DNA of 64,000 bases from JAEYZM01 sp943372195 (GTDB taxonomy: Bacteria; Bacteroidota; Bacteroidia; Sphingobacteriales; Sphingobacteriaceae), in contig CALRXS010000001.1 of the NCBI GenBank assembly GCA_943372195.1, positions 124,001-188,000 on the forward strand, read 5' to 3'. Positions 9,188-17,874 of this stretch are shown piece after piece. The first letter of the stretch is position 1. Every line of letters begins with the position of its first letter. The notes beneath the pieces were generated by a model. The model had not been told where the DNA came from. It ran no database searches and was given only the letters and a program-made list of their open reading frames with translations. The translations under genes were made by a program, and so were the position numbers.

Positions 9188-9951
9188 ATAGGATAGTTAA
9201 ATATATTATAATAGATATATTAAGAAGTAGAATTGTTTTGTTCTATACCATACTATTGTCGGTTCTTAGCTGGAGTGTTTTTTTATTAGAAGATAATGCT
9301 CAAAAAGGAGTACTAACACTTCTCAATTTATTATTGTTGAATGTGCCTTTGTTTGCTATTATATTCAGTACAATATATATTTATAATAGTTTCGAGTTTA
9401 TTGAATTGCTAATATCTCAGCCAATAAAAAGGGTAAAGGTGTGGTTGAGTTTATTTTACGGATTAAACATATCGTTATTGATAGCCTTGCTGATTTCGGT
9501 TGGCATTCCATTAATGATATTTTCATTAAATACTGCGGGGATATCTATTTTAATAAGTGCTGTATTGATTTCACTAATTTTTTCATCATTAGCATTTCTA
9601 TGTTCTATAATAAGTAGAGATAAAACGAAAGGTATAGGTTTAGCCATATTACTATGGTTATTTATTTCATTTTTGTTTGACGGTATTATAATGTTTTTAA
9701 TGTTTCAATTTGGTGACTATCCGATCGAGAAATTAATCATTGTACTTACTGCAATGAACCCGATTGATTTAGCGCGTATCAGTGTGTTGTTACAATTAGA
9801 TATGACTGCAATGCTCGGGTATACTGGTGCACTTTTTAGAGAAACTTTTCATACTACTATTGGAGTTATTCTGAGTATTCTGAGTTTATTGATATGGGTT
9901 ATTCTACCTTTTATGATTTCAGTTATAAAATTCAAGAATAAAGATCATTAA
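9184..9951 (+). CDS. nosY: NosY, ABC transporter permease
   Basis: Integral membrane partner of NosF, about six transmembrane segments in 255 residues, ABC-2 type. The conserved context TAMNPIDLARISVLLQLDMTA near residues 195-215 is typical of NosY. The start overlaps nosF by 4 nt. The truncated haemoglobin gene begins about 20 nt later. Confidence 0.93.
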   Translation: MNRIVKYIIIDILRSRIVLFYTILLSVLSWSVFLLEDNAQKGVLTLLNLLLLNVPLFAIIFSTIYIYNSFEFIELLISQPIKRVKVWLSLFYGLNISLLIALLISVGIPLMIFSLNTAGISILISAVLISLIFSSLAFLCSIISRDKTKGIGLAILLWLFISFLFDGIIMFLMFQFGDYPIEKLIIVLTAMNPIDLARISVLLQLDMTAMLGYTGALFRETFHTTIGVILSILSLLIWVILPFMISVIKFKNKDH

Positions 9952-9973
9952 ATTGTATAAAAAATACAATGCC

Positions 9974-10351
9974 ATGAAAACAGATATTAAAGATAGAGAT
10001 GATATTGAAAAAATCATCAAAGCATTCTATAAAAAAGTAATAGCTGATGATGTAATTAGTATCTATTTTACTGATGTAATACAAGTAAATTGGGAAGTTC
10101 ATACTCCTTTAATGATTAACTTCTGGGAGAACATCTTATTTTTTACTGATAATTATAATGGTAACCCTATGAATGTACATAAGAGATTAGATGCAGTTCA
10201 CAAAATGAGTCTAAAAGATTTTCATAGATGGAATTCATTATTTACCGATACTGTTAATGAATTATTCAAAGGGGAGAAAGCTAATCTAATGAAAGAAACT
10301 GCACTTAATGTATCTGCAGTTATGCAATCAAGTTTATTTAAATACAATTGA
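9974..10351 (+). CDS. Group III truncated haemoglobin
   Basis: Small globin of 125 residues that likely binds haem and may handle NO or O2 during denitrification. It has the group III pattern FWENILFFTDNYNGNPM, the proximal His in a KRLDAVHKM context, and HRWNSLFTDTVNELF. The ATG at 9974 is preferred over an in-frame TTG at 9953, as the upstream residues are not globin-like. It lies 22 nt after nosY on the same strand, so it is probably in the nos transcript. A bidirectional terminator separates it from the convergent fasciclin gene. The NO-related role is inferred from context. Confidence 0.88.
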   Translation: MKTDIKDRDDIEKIIKAFYKKVIADDVISIYFTDVIQVNWEVHTPLMINFWENILFFTDNYNGNPMNVHKRLDAVHKMSLKDFHRWNSLFTDTVNELFKGEKANLMKETALNVSAVMQSSLFKYN

Positions 10352-10365
10352 ATTATATGTAAAAA

Positions 10366-10393
10366 AAGAAAGGAGCATAAGCTCCTTTCTTCA
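10366..10393. terminator. Bidirectional terminator between globin and fasciclin genes
   Basis: Hairpin AAGAAAGGAGC-ataa-GCTCCTTTCTT with an A-run on the left. It serves two convergent transcription units. Confidence 0.85.
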
Positions 10394-10425
10394 ACACCCA
10401 TAAATCTTATAACCAAAACTAATCT

Positions 10426-10983
10426 TTACTGTGCTGGTAACAATACTTTATCTATAACATATATTACTCCATTTGAAGTTGATATAGTAGCGACAATCTT
10501 TGCGATATCATTTACATAAACATCTTCTCCTTTTCTAGTTAATTTGATGTTTCCACCATTTACTTGTCCTAGTGTTTGTTCTGTTTCTAAATTTTCTATT
10601 TTATAAACGCCTACATATACATGATATTGTAATATGTCAGCTAATGCATCTTTTTTAGAAGGTTCTAACAATCCCTCTACTGTACCAGCCGGTAATTCTT
10701 CGAATGCTGCATTAGTTGGTGCGAATACGGTGAACGGACCTGCATTGCTTAATACATCGACAAGTTCAGCTGCTTTAACAGCTGCAACTAATGTAGTATG
10801 ATCTTTACTTCCTGAAGCAACTTGTACGATATTGGGGTTTGAGACATCATCTTGAACAGCAGATTGACCTGCGCCTTGCTCTTGTGTTGTTGACTCTGTA
10901 CTAGCAGTGTTTGAAGTGCCTTGGTTACATGCTACACCTAAAGTGATAGATGTAATAATGCCTAAAGTGAGTATTCTTTTCAT
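10426..10983 (-). CDS. Fasciclin-domain lipoprotein
   Basis: 185 residues with a lipoprotein signal (lipobox GVAC, Cys19), a Ser/Thr/Gln-rich linker and one FAS1 domain (about residues 55-183). Family motifs seen are GPFTVFAPTNAAFEELP and ILQYHVYVG, with C-terminal VIYVIDKVLLP. FAS1 proteins are cell-surface adhesion-type modules. Fasciclin genes often sit near nos or denitrification genes in Bacteroidota. Here a Crp/Fnr-type palindrome lies 55 nt upstream, in the same place as before the nos and crp genes, so co-regulation is likely. The molecular role is unknown. Confidence 0.93.
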   Translation of the reverse strand: MKRILTLGIITSITLGVACNQGTSNTASTESTTQEQGAGQSAVQDDVSNPNIVQVASGSKDHTTLVAAVKAAELVDVLSNAGPFTVFAPTNAAFEELPAGTVEGLLEPSKKDALADILQYHVYVGVYKIENLETEQTLGQVNGGNIKLTRKGEDVYVNDIAKIVATISTSNGVIYVIDKVLLPAQ

Positions 10984-11030
10984 AACGTTTAATTTATATT
11001 ATGAAGATAGATAGCTCAATATGATTAATT

Positions 11031-11046
11031 TATGACCTCAATCATG
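11031..11046. promoter_or_regulatory. Crp/Fnr-type operator upstream of the fasciclin gene
   Basis: Palindrome ATGAC-ctca-ATCAT, one position off the ATGAC-N4-GTCAT form seen twice elsewhere. Its centre is 55 nt from the fasciclin ATG. A -7-like box TATCTTCA (minus strand, 11009-11002) starts exactly 29.5 nt from the centre, the same offset as at the nos and crp operators. It overlaps the stop codon of the neighbouring membrane-protein gene. Confidence 0.55.
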
Positions 11047-12216
11047 TTTGATTTTTTTTTCAAAAATAATTTTTATGATTGTTAAACTTATACCCAATGA
11101 TATTATAAAAAGTATCAATGGTAATGTTTTTATATGTATATAAAATATTCCTGTAAAACCTTGTAATCCTAACACTACCTCATTAATCAAAATCAAACCA
11201 TATAATACATAAACATAGATTGATTTGTATTTTAAAATTAAATCAAATAATAAATAAAGTATAAAGCCAGAAATTATTACTAATAAAGCTAAATGTAAGT
11301 ATGCAATTACAATACTTCTGAGGCTATAAGCTAGTTGGCTTATATATGGTATTGTAGATGATACTTGTAAAATAAGTTTAAATAAAAAAGCATAAGCAAT
11401 TAGCTTAAATATGAAATGGTAATAGCTAGGTTGATTTTGTATTTTGAACTTCCTGAATAAAAGTATATAAACTATTAATTGTACAGAACTAGTAATAATT
11501 ACTGTAATGAATAGTAAGACCGGAAGCTTATAAAATAGAATTGATAGAAAATAATTTGGTATGGTACAAATTGTAAAAACAAAGAATACCCAATTTTGAA
11601 TTTTAATATTTATAATATCTTTAAAGTGAAAGAAAAACAATCCGAAGCATGCAAATAAAAACCAAGCATTATATTGGAAATGCAAGTAGAAATAAACAGA
11701 AGCTAATTGAATTTTCTGATTATAAATACCAGTAATCATCATATAGGCTAAGCTAAATGTGCCTAGATTTGATAATATATTAAAGATAAACGCAGTGTAA
11801 AACCAACGATTAATTGCTCTGTATGTATTGTTTTTATTAGTATCTCTATAAAAGTAATATGCGAATACAATTGATATTACAATTAAAATATTAGTAAAAA
11901 ATATTGAGCTAACATGGTAACCTTTAAATAGGAAGGCTGCCATCATTAAGTATGAGGATAATGTGTTAAATATTAATAATCGATTGTATTTTTTGAAGTT
12001 AATATTTGATTCGGTTTTATATATATAATAAATCAATAATAGATACAAGCTTTGACTTATCCATGCTATAAATGCAAAATGTGAATGTGCGTGTTGTAAA
12101 AATTTTTGATCAAAATAGGGGAAATCAAATGCTATTTTATATCGCATGAGAAGACCTAATAATGATACAATCAAAAAATTTATAATGCTAATTTTTGTCC
12201 AGATTTTAAAATTCAT
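11038..12216 (-). CDS. Polytopic His-containing membrane protein, haem-copper-oxidase-like
   Basis: 392 residues, about 11-12 transmembrane segments, very rich in Ile, Leu, Phe and Tyr. His residues fall in membrane segments at QHAHSHFAFIAW (residues 40-53), YFYLHFQYNAWFLFACFGL and IAYLHLALLVIISG. This pattern, an early HxHxxxxxW motif followed by others, recalls haem-copper oxidase subunit I or NnrS relatives, but I cannot assign a family with confidence. It is translationally coupled to the crp gene (TAATG), whose transcript it shares, and lies next to the nos locus. A role in NO or nitrogen-oxide metabolism is inferred from context. Confidence 0.6.
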   Translation of the reverse strand: MNFKIWTKISIINFLIVSLLGLLMRYKIAFDFPYFDQKFLQHAHSHFAFIAWISQSLYLLLIYYIYKTESNINFKKYNRLLIFNTLSSYLMMAAFLFKGYHVSSIFFTNILIVISIVFAYYFYRDTNKNNTYRAINRWFYTAFIFNILSNLGTFSLAYMMITGIYNQKIQLASVYFYLHFQYNAWFLFACFGLFFFHFKDIINIKIQNWVFFVFTICTIPNYFLSILFYKLPVLLFITVIITSSVQLIVYILLFRKFKIQNQPSYYHFIFKLIAYAFLFKLILQVSSTIPYISQLAYSLRSIVIAYLHLALLVIISGFILYLLFDLILKYKSIYVYVLYGLILINEVVLGLQGFTGIFYIHIKTLPLILFIISLGISLTIIKIIFEKKIKHD

Positions 12217-12815
12217 TAGTAATACACCTTTCGATTTTGAATGCTAACTTTTCCGCTTTCATTCATTTTAATTAATGCTCTTATAACTGTCTCTACTCTG
12301 AGTCCTGTAAAGTTTGCAATCTCCTGACGCGTATAAGGAATTAATGCTGATCTGCTAGAATTCTCTATAAGATTCGATTTTTTGTAACTATCTAAAAAGG
12401 CAAGTATTCTATGTTCCGGATTATTATTGACAATTTCTCTAGAGGTGATAGCCTTTGAATAAATACGTTTAGCGAATAGATAGTTGAAAGATTCTTGAAT
12501 TTTCGGATATTCTGATAGTAATTTTAAAAAATGATCTTTATGCAATCTAATTATAACACTTTCATGACATGCTATTGCTGAAGAAGGGTATATCTCATCT
12601 ATGAATAAGGGGGGTTCTCCGAAACTTTCACCAACTTTGAACATCCCTTGAATAAACTCCTTACCTTCTTCGTTGGTATTATATAATTTTACATCACCTT
12701 CAACTATTTGATGGTAATATTTCGGGTGAGTACCTTCCTCAAAAATATTTTCGTGTTTATGGAATTTTTTATAAACAGCGCCCCAAGTAATAAGAATGTC
12801 AGTATCTATCTGCAT
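12216..12815 (-). CDS. Crp/Fnr family transcriptional regulator
   Basis: 199 residues: an N-terminal cyclic-nucleotide-binding-type barrel (VEGDVKLYNTNEEGKEFI, VGESFGEPPLF) and a C-terminal winged helix-turn-helix (YTRQEIANFTGLRVETVIRA). There is no N-terminal Cys cluster, so it is not an oxygen-sensing [4Fe-4S] Fnr; it may be a Dnr/NnrR-like sensor or respond to another signal. The ATG at 12815 is chosen over a TTG at 12845. A palindrome TATGACGAAAGTCATA is centred 50 nt upstream, with TATTTTCG at the -7 position, suggesting autoregulation. The stop overlaps the next gene's start. Confidence 0.9.
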   Translation of the reverse strand: MQIDTDILITWGAVYKKFHKHENIFEEGTHPKYYHQIVEGDVKLYNTNEEGKEFIQGMFKVGESFGEPPLFIDEIYPSSAIACHESVIIRLHKDHFLKLLSEYPKIQESFNYLFAKRIYSKAITSREIVNNNPEHRILAFLDSYKKSNLIENSSRSALIPYTRQEIANFTGLRVETVIRALIKMNESGKVSIQNRKVYY

Positions 12816-12856
12816 AACTAATTGATACGAAAATACTCTTGTCAAGCTAGTATAAA

Positions 12857-12872
12857 TATGACGAAAGTCATA
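12857..12872. promoter_or_regulatory. Crp/Fnr-type operator upstream of the crp gene
   Basis: TATGACGAAAGTCATA: identical 6 bp arms to the nos operator with a different 4 bp centre. The -7-like box TATTTTCG (12835-12828, minus strand) starts 29.5 nt from the palindrome centre, exactly as at nos. Confidence 0.7.
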
Positions 12873-12896
12873 ATAATATATTATTACTTAGTTGAA

Positions 12897-13517
12897 TTAT
12901 GGAATATTCATAAACTTATGAGTTTGTAATGAAACTTCCCATTTAGGGTTCTGCTTTACATACTCAATGATCTCTGGAGTCATTTGTTCTGCCTTAGACC
13001 ATTCTGGTTGAAGATATAATTTACAATTAGCTGAGACCATTTCTGCATGTTGTTCTGCCCATTCAAAATCTGATTTATTAAAAACAATAACTTTTAATTC
13101 TCCTGCTAATGGTGCAATTGCAGCTAATGGTGCCTTAAACTTCTTAGGCGATAAACATATCCAGTCCCAAGTACCCGACAAAGGGTAAGCGCCTGATGTT
13201 TCAATAAATGTTTTTATACCTGCTGCTTTTAATTTTGAAGTCAACAAATCAAGATCATACAATAGTGGTTCGCCTCCTGTTACTACTACTGTTTTCGCTG
13301 CATACTTCGCTGCATTTTCTACTATGGTATCTACACTAGTAAGCGGATGAAGTTCTGCGTTCCACGACTCTTTAACATCGCACCAATGACACCCGACATC
13401 ACATCCGCCTAAGCGAATAAAATATGCTGCTTTACCCGAATGAAATCCTTCACCCTGAATAGTGTAGAATTCTTCCATTAAGGGAAGTAGGGAACCGTCT
13501 GGTGGGAGTGTTTGCAT
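12897..13517 (-). CDS. queE: 7-carboxy-7-deazaguanine synthase QueE
   Basis: Radical SAM enzyme that rearranges 6-carboxytetrahydropterin to 7-carboxy-7-deazaguanine in queuosine synthesis. 206 residues. It has the family's EEFYTIQGEGFHSGKAA substrate region and the 4Fe-4S motif CDVGCHWC (C-x3-C-x2-C), followed by VVTGGEPLL. The C-terminus ends in LQTHKFMNIP, as in other QueE proteins. A QueD-like gene is at 36.3 kb, so the pathway is split in the genome. Confidence 0.95.
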   Translation of the reverse strand: MQTLPPDGSLLPLMEEFYTIQGEGFHSGKAAYFIRLGGCDVGCHWCDVKESWNAELHPLTSVDTIVENAAKYAAKTVVVTGGEPLLYDLDLLTSKLKAAGIKTFIETSGAYPLSGTWDWICLSPKKFKAPLAAIAPLAGELKVIVFNKSDFEWAEQHAEMVSANCKLYLQPEWSKAEQMTPEIIEYVKQNPKWEVSLQTHKFMNIP

Positions 13518-13524
13518 TTAATTG

Positions 13525-13575
13525 TATTATGTATTATGTACTTAGTACATTGTACTTAGTACAACGTACTTAAAA
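13525..13575. repeat. Tandem short-word repeat between folD and queE
   Basis: Repeats of GTATTAT and then GTACTTA/GTACATT words form partly self-complementary sequence (TACTTAGTACATTGTACTTAG). It lies between the folD stop and the queE start. Confidence 0.6.
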
Positions 13576-13588
13576 AATAAAGTTAGTA

Positions 13589-14473
13589 CTAATAGTAACT
13601 CTTCTTCGCTGCTGCCAACGTATTCTTCAACAACGACACTATCGTCATCAATCCTACGCCGCCTGGTACTGGTGTAATCCACGATGCTTTCATCGATACA
13701 TTATCGAAGTCTACGTCACCGTATAATTTATATCCAGATTTTGTTTTGTCTGATATTTCTCTGTTCATGCCCACATCTATTACCACTGCACCTTCTTTCA
13801 CCATGTCGGCTGTCAAGAAATTCTTTTTGCCAATAGCCACAATTAAAATATCAGCTTGTTGTGTAAACGAGTCTATGTTCGGTGTTCTACTGTGACACAA
13901 TGTTACCGTTGCATTACCTGGCTCTGCATTCAATGCCATCAATATACTCATAGGTGACCCAACTATGTTTGAACGACCAATTACCACACAATGCTTACCT
14001 GATGTTTCTATTTTATAACGCTCCAATAACATCATTATGCCATTAGGTGTTGCAGAAATATAACATGGTAAATTTTTATTCATTCGTCCGATGTTTATCG
14101 GATGAAATCCGTCAACATCTTTTTTATAATCTATCGTTTCAACAACTTTCGTTACTGAAATATGATCGGGTAATGGTAACTGCACAATTAATCCGTCGAT
14201 ATTATCGTCGTTATTAATCTCTATAATTTTATTTAATAAAAACTCTTCTGTGATGTTTGAATCAAATCTTAATACACTCGAATTAAATCCGACTTCTGCG
14301 CAATTCTTCGCTTTCGAATTTACATATGTTTCACTCGCACCATCTTCTCCTACAAGTATTGCTACAAGGTGAGGTGCACGATTACCTGATGCAATCATTT
14401 CAGCAACTTCCGCAGCAATTTCTTTCTTAATTTCTGCTGCAATTTTTTTACCGTCGAGGAGTTGGTAGGCCAT
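13589..14473 (-). CDS. folD: Methylenetetrahydrofolate dehydrogenase/cyclohydrolase FolD
   Basis: Bifunctional enzyme interconverting 5,10-methylene-, methenyl- and 10-formyl-tetrahydrofolate with NADP. 294 residues. Motifs: YVNSKAKNCAEVGF (the substrate Tyr and Lys region), GLIVQLPLPDH, KDVDGFHPINIGRM, and the nucleotide-binding VVIGRSNIVGSPMSILM and ITPVPGGVGLMTI. Standard family length and start. Confidence 0.96.
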   Translation of the reverse strand: MAYQLLDGKKIAAEIKKEIAAEVAEMIASGNRAPHLVAILVGEDGASETYVNSKAKNCAEVGFNSSVLRFDSNITEEFLLNKIIEINNDDNIDGLIVQLPLPDHISVTKVVETIDYKKDVDGFHPINIGRMNKNLPCYISATPNGIMMLLERYKIETSGKHCVVIGRSNIVGSPMSILMALNAEPGNATVTLCHSRTPNIDSFTQQADILIVAIGKKNFLTADMVKEGAVVIDVGMNREISDKTKSGYKLYGDVDFDNVSMKASWITPVPGGVGLMTIVSLLKNTLAAAKKSYY

Positions 14474-14479
14474 TTTGTT

Positions 14480-14525
14480 GTATTAAGTATTAAGTATTAA
14501 GTATTAAGTACATTGTACTTTGTAC
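14480..14525. repeat. Tandem short-word repeat between lepA and folD
   Basis: Four to five copies of the 7 bp word TATTAAG, followed by TACATTGTAC and TTTGTACAA, lying downstream of the lepA stop. Confidence 0.7.
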
Positions 14526-14531
14526 AATTTT

Positions 14532-16316
14532 TTAGTCAAGCTTCAAAACCGCCATAAACGCCGATTGTGGTATCTCTACCGAACCAACTTGACGCATTCT
14601 CTTCTTACCTTCTTTTTGTTTTTCTAATAATTTACGCTTACGTGAAATATCACCACCATAACATTTTGCAGTTACATCTTTACGCAATGCCTTCACCGTT
14701 TCTCTTGCAATAATCTTCGCACCAATTGATGCTTGAATTACAATTTCAAATTGCTGACGTGGCAATAACTCTTTTAATTTCTCACAAATCTTTTTACCAA
14801 AACTAAATGAATTGCTTCTATGTATTAACGATGACAAAGCATCTACTGGTTCTGAATTTAGTCGGATGTCCATCTTCACCAAATCTGATTGACGATAGCC
14901 AATTTGGTGGTAATCAAAAGATGCGTAACCCTTAGATATTGTTTTTAATCGATCGTAAAAATCAAATACAATTTCTCCCATCGGCATTTCAAAAACTAAT
15001 TCTACTCTGTCTGATGTTAAGTACGATTGATTGATAATAACTCCGCGTTTGTTGATACATAGCGACATCACCGGACCTACAAATTCAGATTTAGTGATGA
15101 TGTTTGCTTTGATATATGGCTCTTCTACGAAGTCTATTTTACTAGGGTCGGGGAGGTCTGAAGGATTGTTAACCGGAATCTCATCGCCCTTAGTGGTGAA
15201 TGCTTTGTACGACACGTTGGGTACTGTTGTAATTACAGTCATGTTGAACTCACGCTCTAAACGCTCTTGAATAATCTCCATGTGCAACATCCCTAAGAAT
15301 CCGCATCTGAAGCCGAAACCCAATGCTGCCGATGATTCTGGCTCAAATACCAATGATGCATCGTTTAATTGCAACTTGTACATCGACTCACGCAACTCTT
15401 CGAAATCATCAGTATCAACCGGATAAATACCTGCGAATACCATTGGCTTTACATCCTCAAATCCTTGTATTGCTAAGCCTGGTCTATCAATATGTGTAAT
15501 TGTATCACCTACTTTTACTTCACGTGCTTCTTTGATACCTGAAATAATATAACCTACGTCGCCCGTTTTAATACTTGCACGTGGCTCTTGATTCAATCGC
15601 AATACACCTACTTCATCGGCATAGTACTCAGATTCTGTTGCTACAAATTTTACTTTATCACCTTTCTTAATCTCTCCGTTCACTACTTTGAAATAGGCGA
15701 TGATACCTCTAAACGAGTTGAACACTGAGTCAAAAATTAATGCTTGTAATGGCGCATCATTATCACCTACTGGTGCTGGTACTCTAGCTACTATAGCTTC
15801 TAAAATTTTATCTACCCCTAATCCGGTTTTACCCGAAGCAGGTATAATATCCTCGCGCTTACATCCGATTAATTCAATAATCTGATCTTTTACCTCTTCT
15901 GGCATTGCCCCAGGTAAATCCATTTTATTTAAAATCGGAATAATTTCTAAATCGTGCTCTAAGGCTAAGTATAAATTGGAAATCGTTTGTGCTTGTATAC
16001 CTTGCGATGCATCAACAATCAAAAGCGCACCTTCACATGCCGCAATTGAACGCGATACCTCGTATGAAAAATCTACGTGACCAGGAGTGTCAATTAAATT
16101 GAAAACGTATTTTTCACCATTCAATTCATAGTTCATTTGAATGGCGTGACTTTTAATGGTAATACCACGCTCTCGCTCTAGGTCCATGTCGTCTAATAAC
16201 TGTGCCTGTGCCTCACGCTTCGTAATGGTATTGGTAAACTCTAACAATCTGTCTGCCAGGGTACTTTTACCGTGGTCAATATGTGCTATAATGCAAAAAT
16301 TTCTGATATTTTTCAT
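14532..16316 (-). CDS. lepA: Elongation factor 4 (LepA)
   Basis: Ribosome-associated translational GTPase. 594 residues, normal length. G-domain motifs: AHIDHGKSTLADRLL (G1), RERGITIKSH (G2), DTPGHVDFSYEV (G3) and LNKMDLPGA (G4). The LepA-specific C-terminal domain reads through to RKRKLLEKQKEGKKRMRQ near the end. Divergent from the Y-family polymerase gene across about 115 bp that contains a GTATTCC-type word repeat. Confidence 0.97.
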   Translation of the reverse strand: MKNIRNFCIIAHIDHGKSTLADRLLEFTNTITKREAQAQLLDDMDLERERGITIKSHAIQMNYELNGEKYVFNLIDTPGHVDFSYEVSRSIAACEGALLIVDASQGIQAQTISNLYLALEHDLEIIPILNKMDLPGAMPEEVKDQIIELIGCKREDIIPASGKTGLGVDKILEAIVARVPAPVGDNDAPLQALIFDSVFNSFRGIIAYFKVVNGEIKKGDKVKFVATESEYYADEVGVLRLNQEPRASIKTGDVGYIISGIKEAREVKVGDTITHIDRPGLAIQGFEDVKPMVFAGIYPVDTDDFEELRESMYKLQLNDASLVFEPESSAALGFGFRCGFLGMLHMEIIQERLEREFNMTVITTVPNVSYKAFTTKGDEIPVNNPSDLPDPSKIDFVEEPYIKANIITKSEFVGPVMSLCINKRGVIINQSYLTSDRVELVFEMPMGEIVFDFYDRLKTISKGYASFDYHQIGYRQSDLVKMDIRLNSEPVDALSSLIHRSNSFSFGKKICEKLKELLPRQQFEIVIQASIGAKIIARETVKALRKDVTAKCYGGDISRKRKLLEKQKEGKKRMRQVGSVEIPQSAFMAVLKLD

Positions 16317-16340
16317 TCGTTCGCGAAGATAGCAAATTTC

Positions 16341-16376
16341 ATAGTATTATGTATTACGTATTCCGTATTCCGATTC
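16341..16376. repeat. Short-word repeat between lepA and polymerase genes
   Basis: About four imperfect copies of GTATTAT/GTATTAC/GTATTCC words. It is the only array of this kind found between divergent genes rather than after a stop codon. Confidence 0.6.
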
Positions 16377-16432
16377 ACGTATTTCTATCCACATCACTTG
16401 TTTTTTGCTAAAAGTTTTAGCATTTTTGATGG

Positions 16433-17692
16433 GTGAATCAGAACTCCCTTAAACAAAATTTAGAGCCTCGTGTGCTTTTTGTAGACATGAACTCTTTCTT
16501 TGCCTCTTGCGAACAGCAGGTAAATTATTACCTCCGTGGCAGGCCTGTTGGGGTTTGTGTGTATACGGGTAAATACGGATGTGTGATCGCCCCATCGGTT
16601 GAAGCGAAAAGGGCAGGAGTCAAGACGGGCATGCGACTCAATGATGCTATACAGATTTGTCCTGATCTGGTACCCATCGAAACCAACCCCGCTCGTTATC
16701 GAGAGTTCCATGTCAAAATAATGAACGTGCTGCGTAAATATGCCGATGATGTATTACCTAAAAGTATCGACGAAGCAGTTGTGAATTTAACGAAGTACAA
16801 ATGGATGTACAAAGATCCTATTCAAGTCGCTTATCGAATAAAAGAAGATATTAAAAATGAAGTGGGTGATTGGTTGCGCTGTTCTATTGGTGTAGCACCG
16901 AATACTTTTTTGGCGAAGTTGGCTTCTGATTTGCAGAAACCCGACGGACTTACCATTATAAATCCGGATAATATTGATAGCATTTTAGGGAAACTTGATT
17001 TACAAGATTTGCCCGGTATATCAAGTAATTATGCGAGAAGACTAGAACGTGCAGGCATTACCAACCCCTTGAAAATGCGTCATACTTCAGCACAAGTTTT
17101 ACGTGAAATTTTCAAAAGTGTCGAGGGTTATTATTGGCATTATCGATTGAATTTTTATGAGTTCGACATCAACTCACATGCTTATAAAAGTATGCAAGCA
17201 CAACGTCAAATTTCTAAAGAACAACGTTCAAGTGTTGAAAGTGTAGAGCAAGTGTTTATGACCCTTTGCATGCGATTAGAACAACGAATGGTAAAGCACG
17301 GAGTGTATTGTAAAACGATCGGATTTACAGCACGCTATGGTGAACCCGAACGATGGGATGATTATTTTTCTATTTCAGAACCTATACAAGATGGTATTGA
17401 ATTAATGAATCTAATTCGCGAACGCATTGATCAATTTTTACAGAAGTATCACGCAAAGCCAATATTTACAACCGATGTACGCAGTCTAGGTATTACCGTC
17501 ACCAACTTCGTAAAAAAAGAAGATGTACAACCTAACTTATTTGAAGATCGCAGCCGACAAAACAAATTGCGTGAAACAGTTTATCAAATTAAAAACCGAT
17601 TCGGCGATATCAAATTATTAAGAGCCACAGAACTTACCGAGAATATGGTGGTGAAAGATGTGATTGGGTTTGGGTCGGTGAAGGATCTTTAA
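16433..17692 (+). CDS. Y-family DNA polymerase (DinB/UmuC type)
   Basis: Low-fidelity lesion-bypass polymerase. 419 residues. The palm motif VLFVDMNSFFASCEQQ carries the first catalytic Asp; SIDEA around residue 115 carries the second carboxylates. Helix-hairpin-helix (LQDLPGISSNYARRLERAG) and little-finger regions follow. The start is GTG at 16433; the nearby ATG at 16429 is out of frame. A hairpin GCTAAAAGTTTTAGC (16407-16421) precedes the start by 11 nt and could attenuate expression. The DinB versus UmuC assignment is open: the length fits UmuC, but no UmuD-like gene is adjacent. Confidence 0.9.
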   Translation: MNQNSLKQNLEPRVLFVDMNSFFASCEQQVNYYLRGRPVGVCVYTGKYGCVIAPSVEAKRAGVKTGMRLNDAIQICPDLVPIETNPARYREFHVKIMNVLRKYADDVLPKSIDEAVVNLTKYKWMYKDPIQVAYRIKEDIKNEVGDWLRCSIGVAPNTFLAKLASDLQKPDGLTIINPDNIDSILGKLDLQDLPGISSNYARRLERAGITNPLKMRHTSAQVLREIFKSVEGYYWHYRLNFYEFDINSHAYKSMQAQRQISKEQRSSVESVEQVFMTLCMRLEQRMVKHGVYCKTIGFTARYGEPERWDDYFSISEPIQDGIELMNLIRERIDQFLQKYHAKPIFTTDVRSLGITVTNFVKKEDVQPNLFEDRSRQNKLRETVYQIKNRFGDIKLLRATELTENMVVKDVIGFGSVKDL

Positions 17693-17694
17693 AT

Positions 17695-17727
17695 GATGTA
17701 GAATGTAGGATGTAGGATGTAGAATGG
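17695..17727. repeat. Short-word repeat after polymerase gene
   Basis: About four copies of an 8 bp word (GATGTAGA/GATGTAGG) starting 3 nt after the stop codon and ending just before the first hairpin element. Confidence 0.7.
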
Positions 17728-17730
17728 ATT

Positions 17731-17867
17731 TTACTGCTGCTTTGAAATTTCTGAAGAAAATGGTGTGATATATTATCAGAATGTGATACTTTTAATCGGT
17801 TAATAAACATTAAGTAAAGAGCAATTAGTTTATTGCTTTTTTCTTCAGAAATTCAAAGTAGCAGTAA
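17731..17867 (+). repeat. Hairpin element, copy 1
   Basis: 137 bp element whose 30 nt arms (17731-17760 and 17837-17867) pair with one G/T mismatch and one bulged A. Directly after the left arm is GGTGTGAT (17762-17769). Before the right arm is a small hairpin, AGCAAT...ATTGC, followed by TTTTTT. It ends 7 nt before the ATG of the pentapeptide-repeat gene, so it would lie in that gene's leader. It shares layout and motifs with copies 2 and 3. Confidence 0.8.
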
Positions 17868-17874
17868 TACAATA

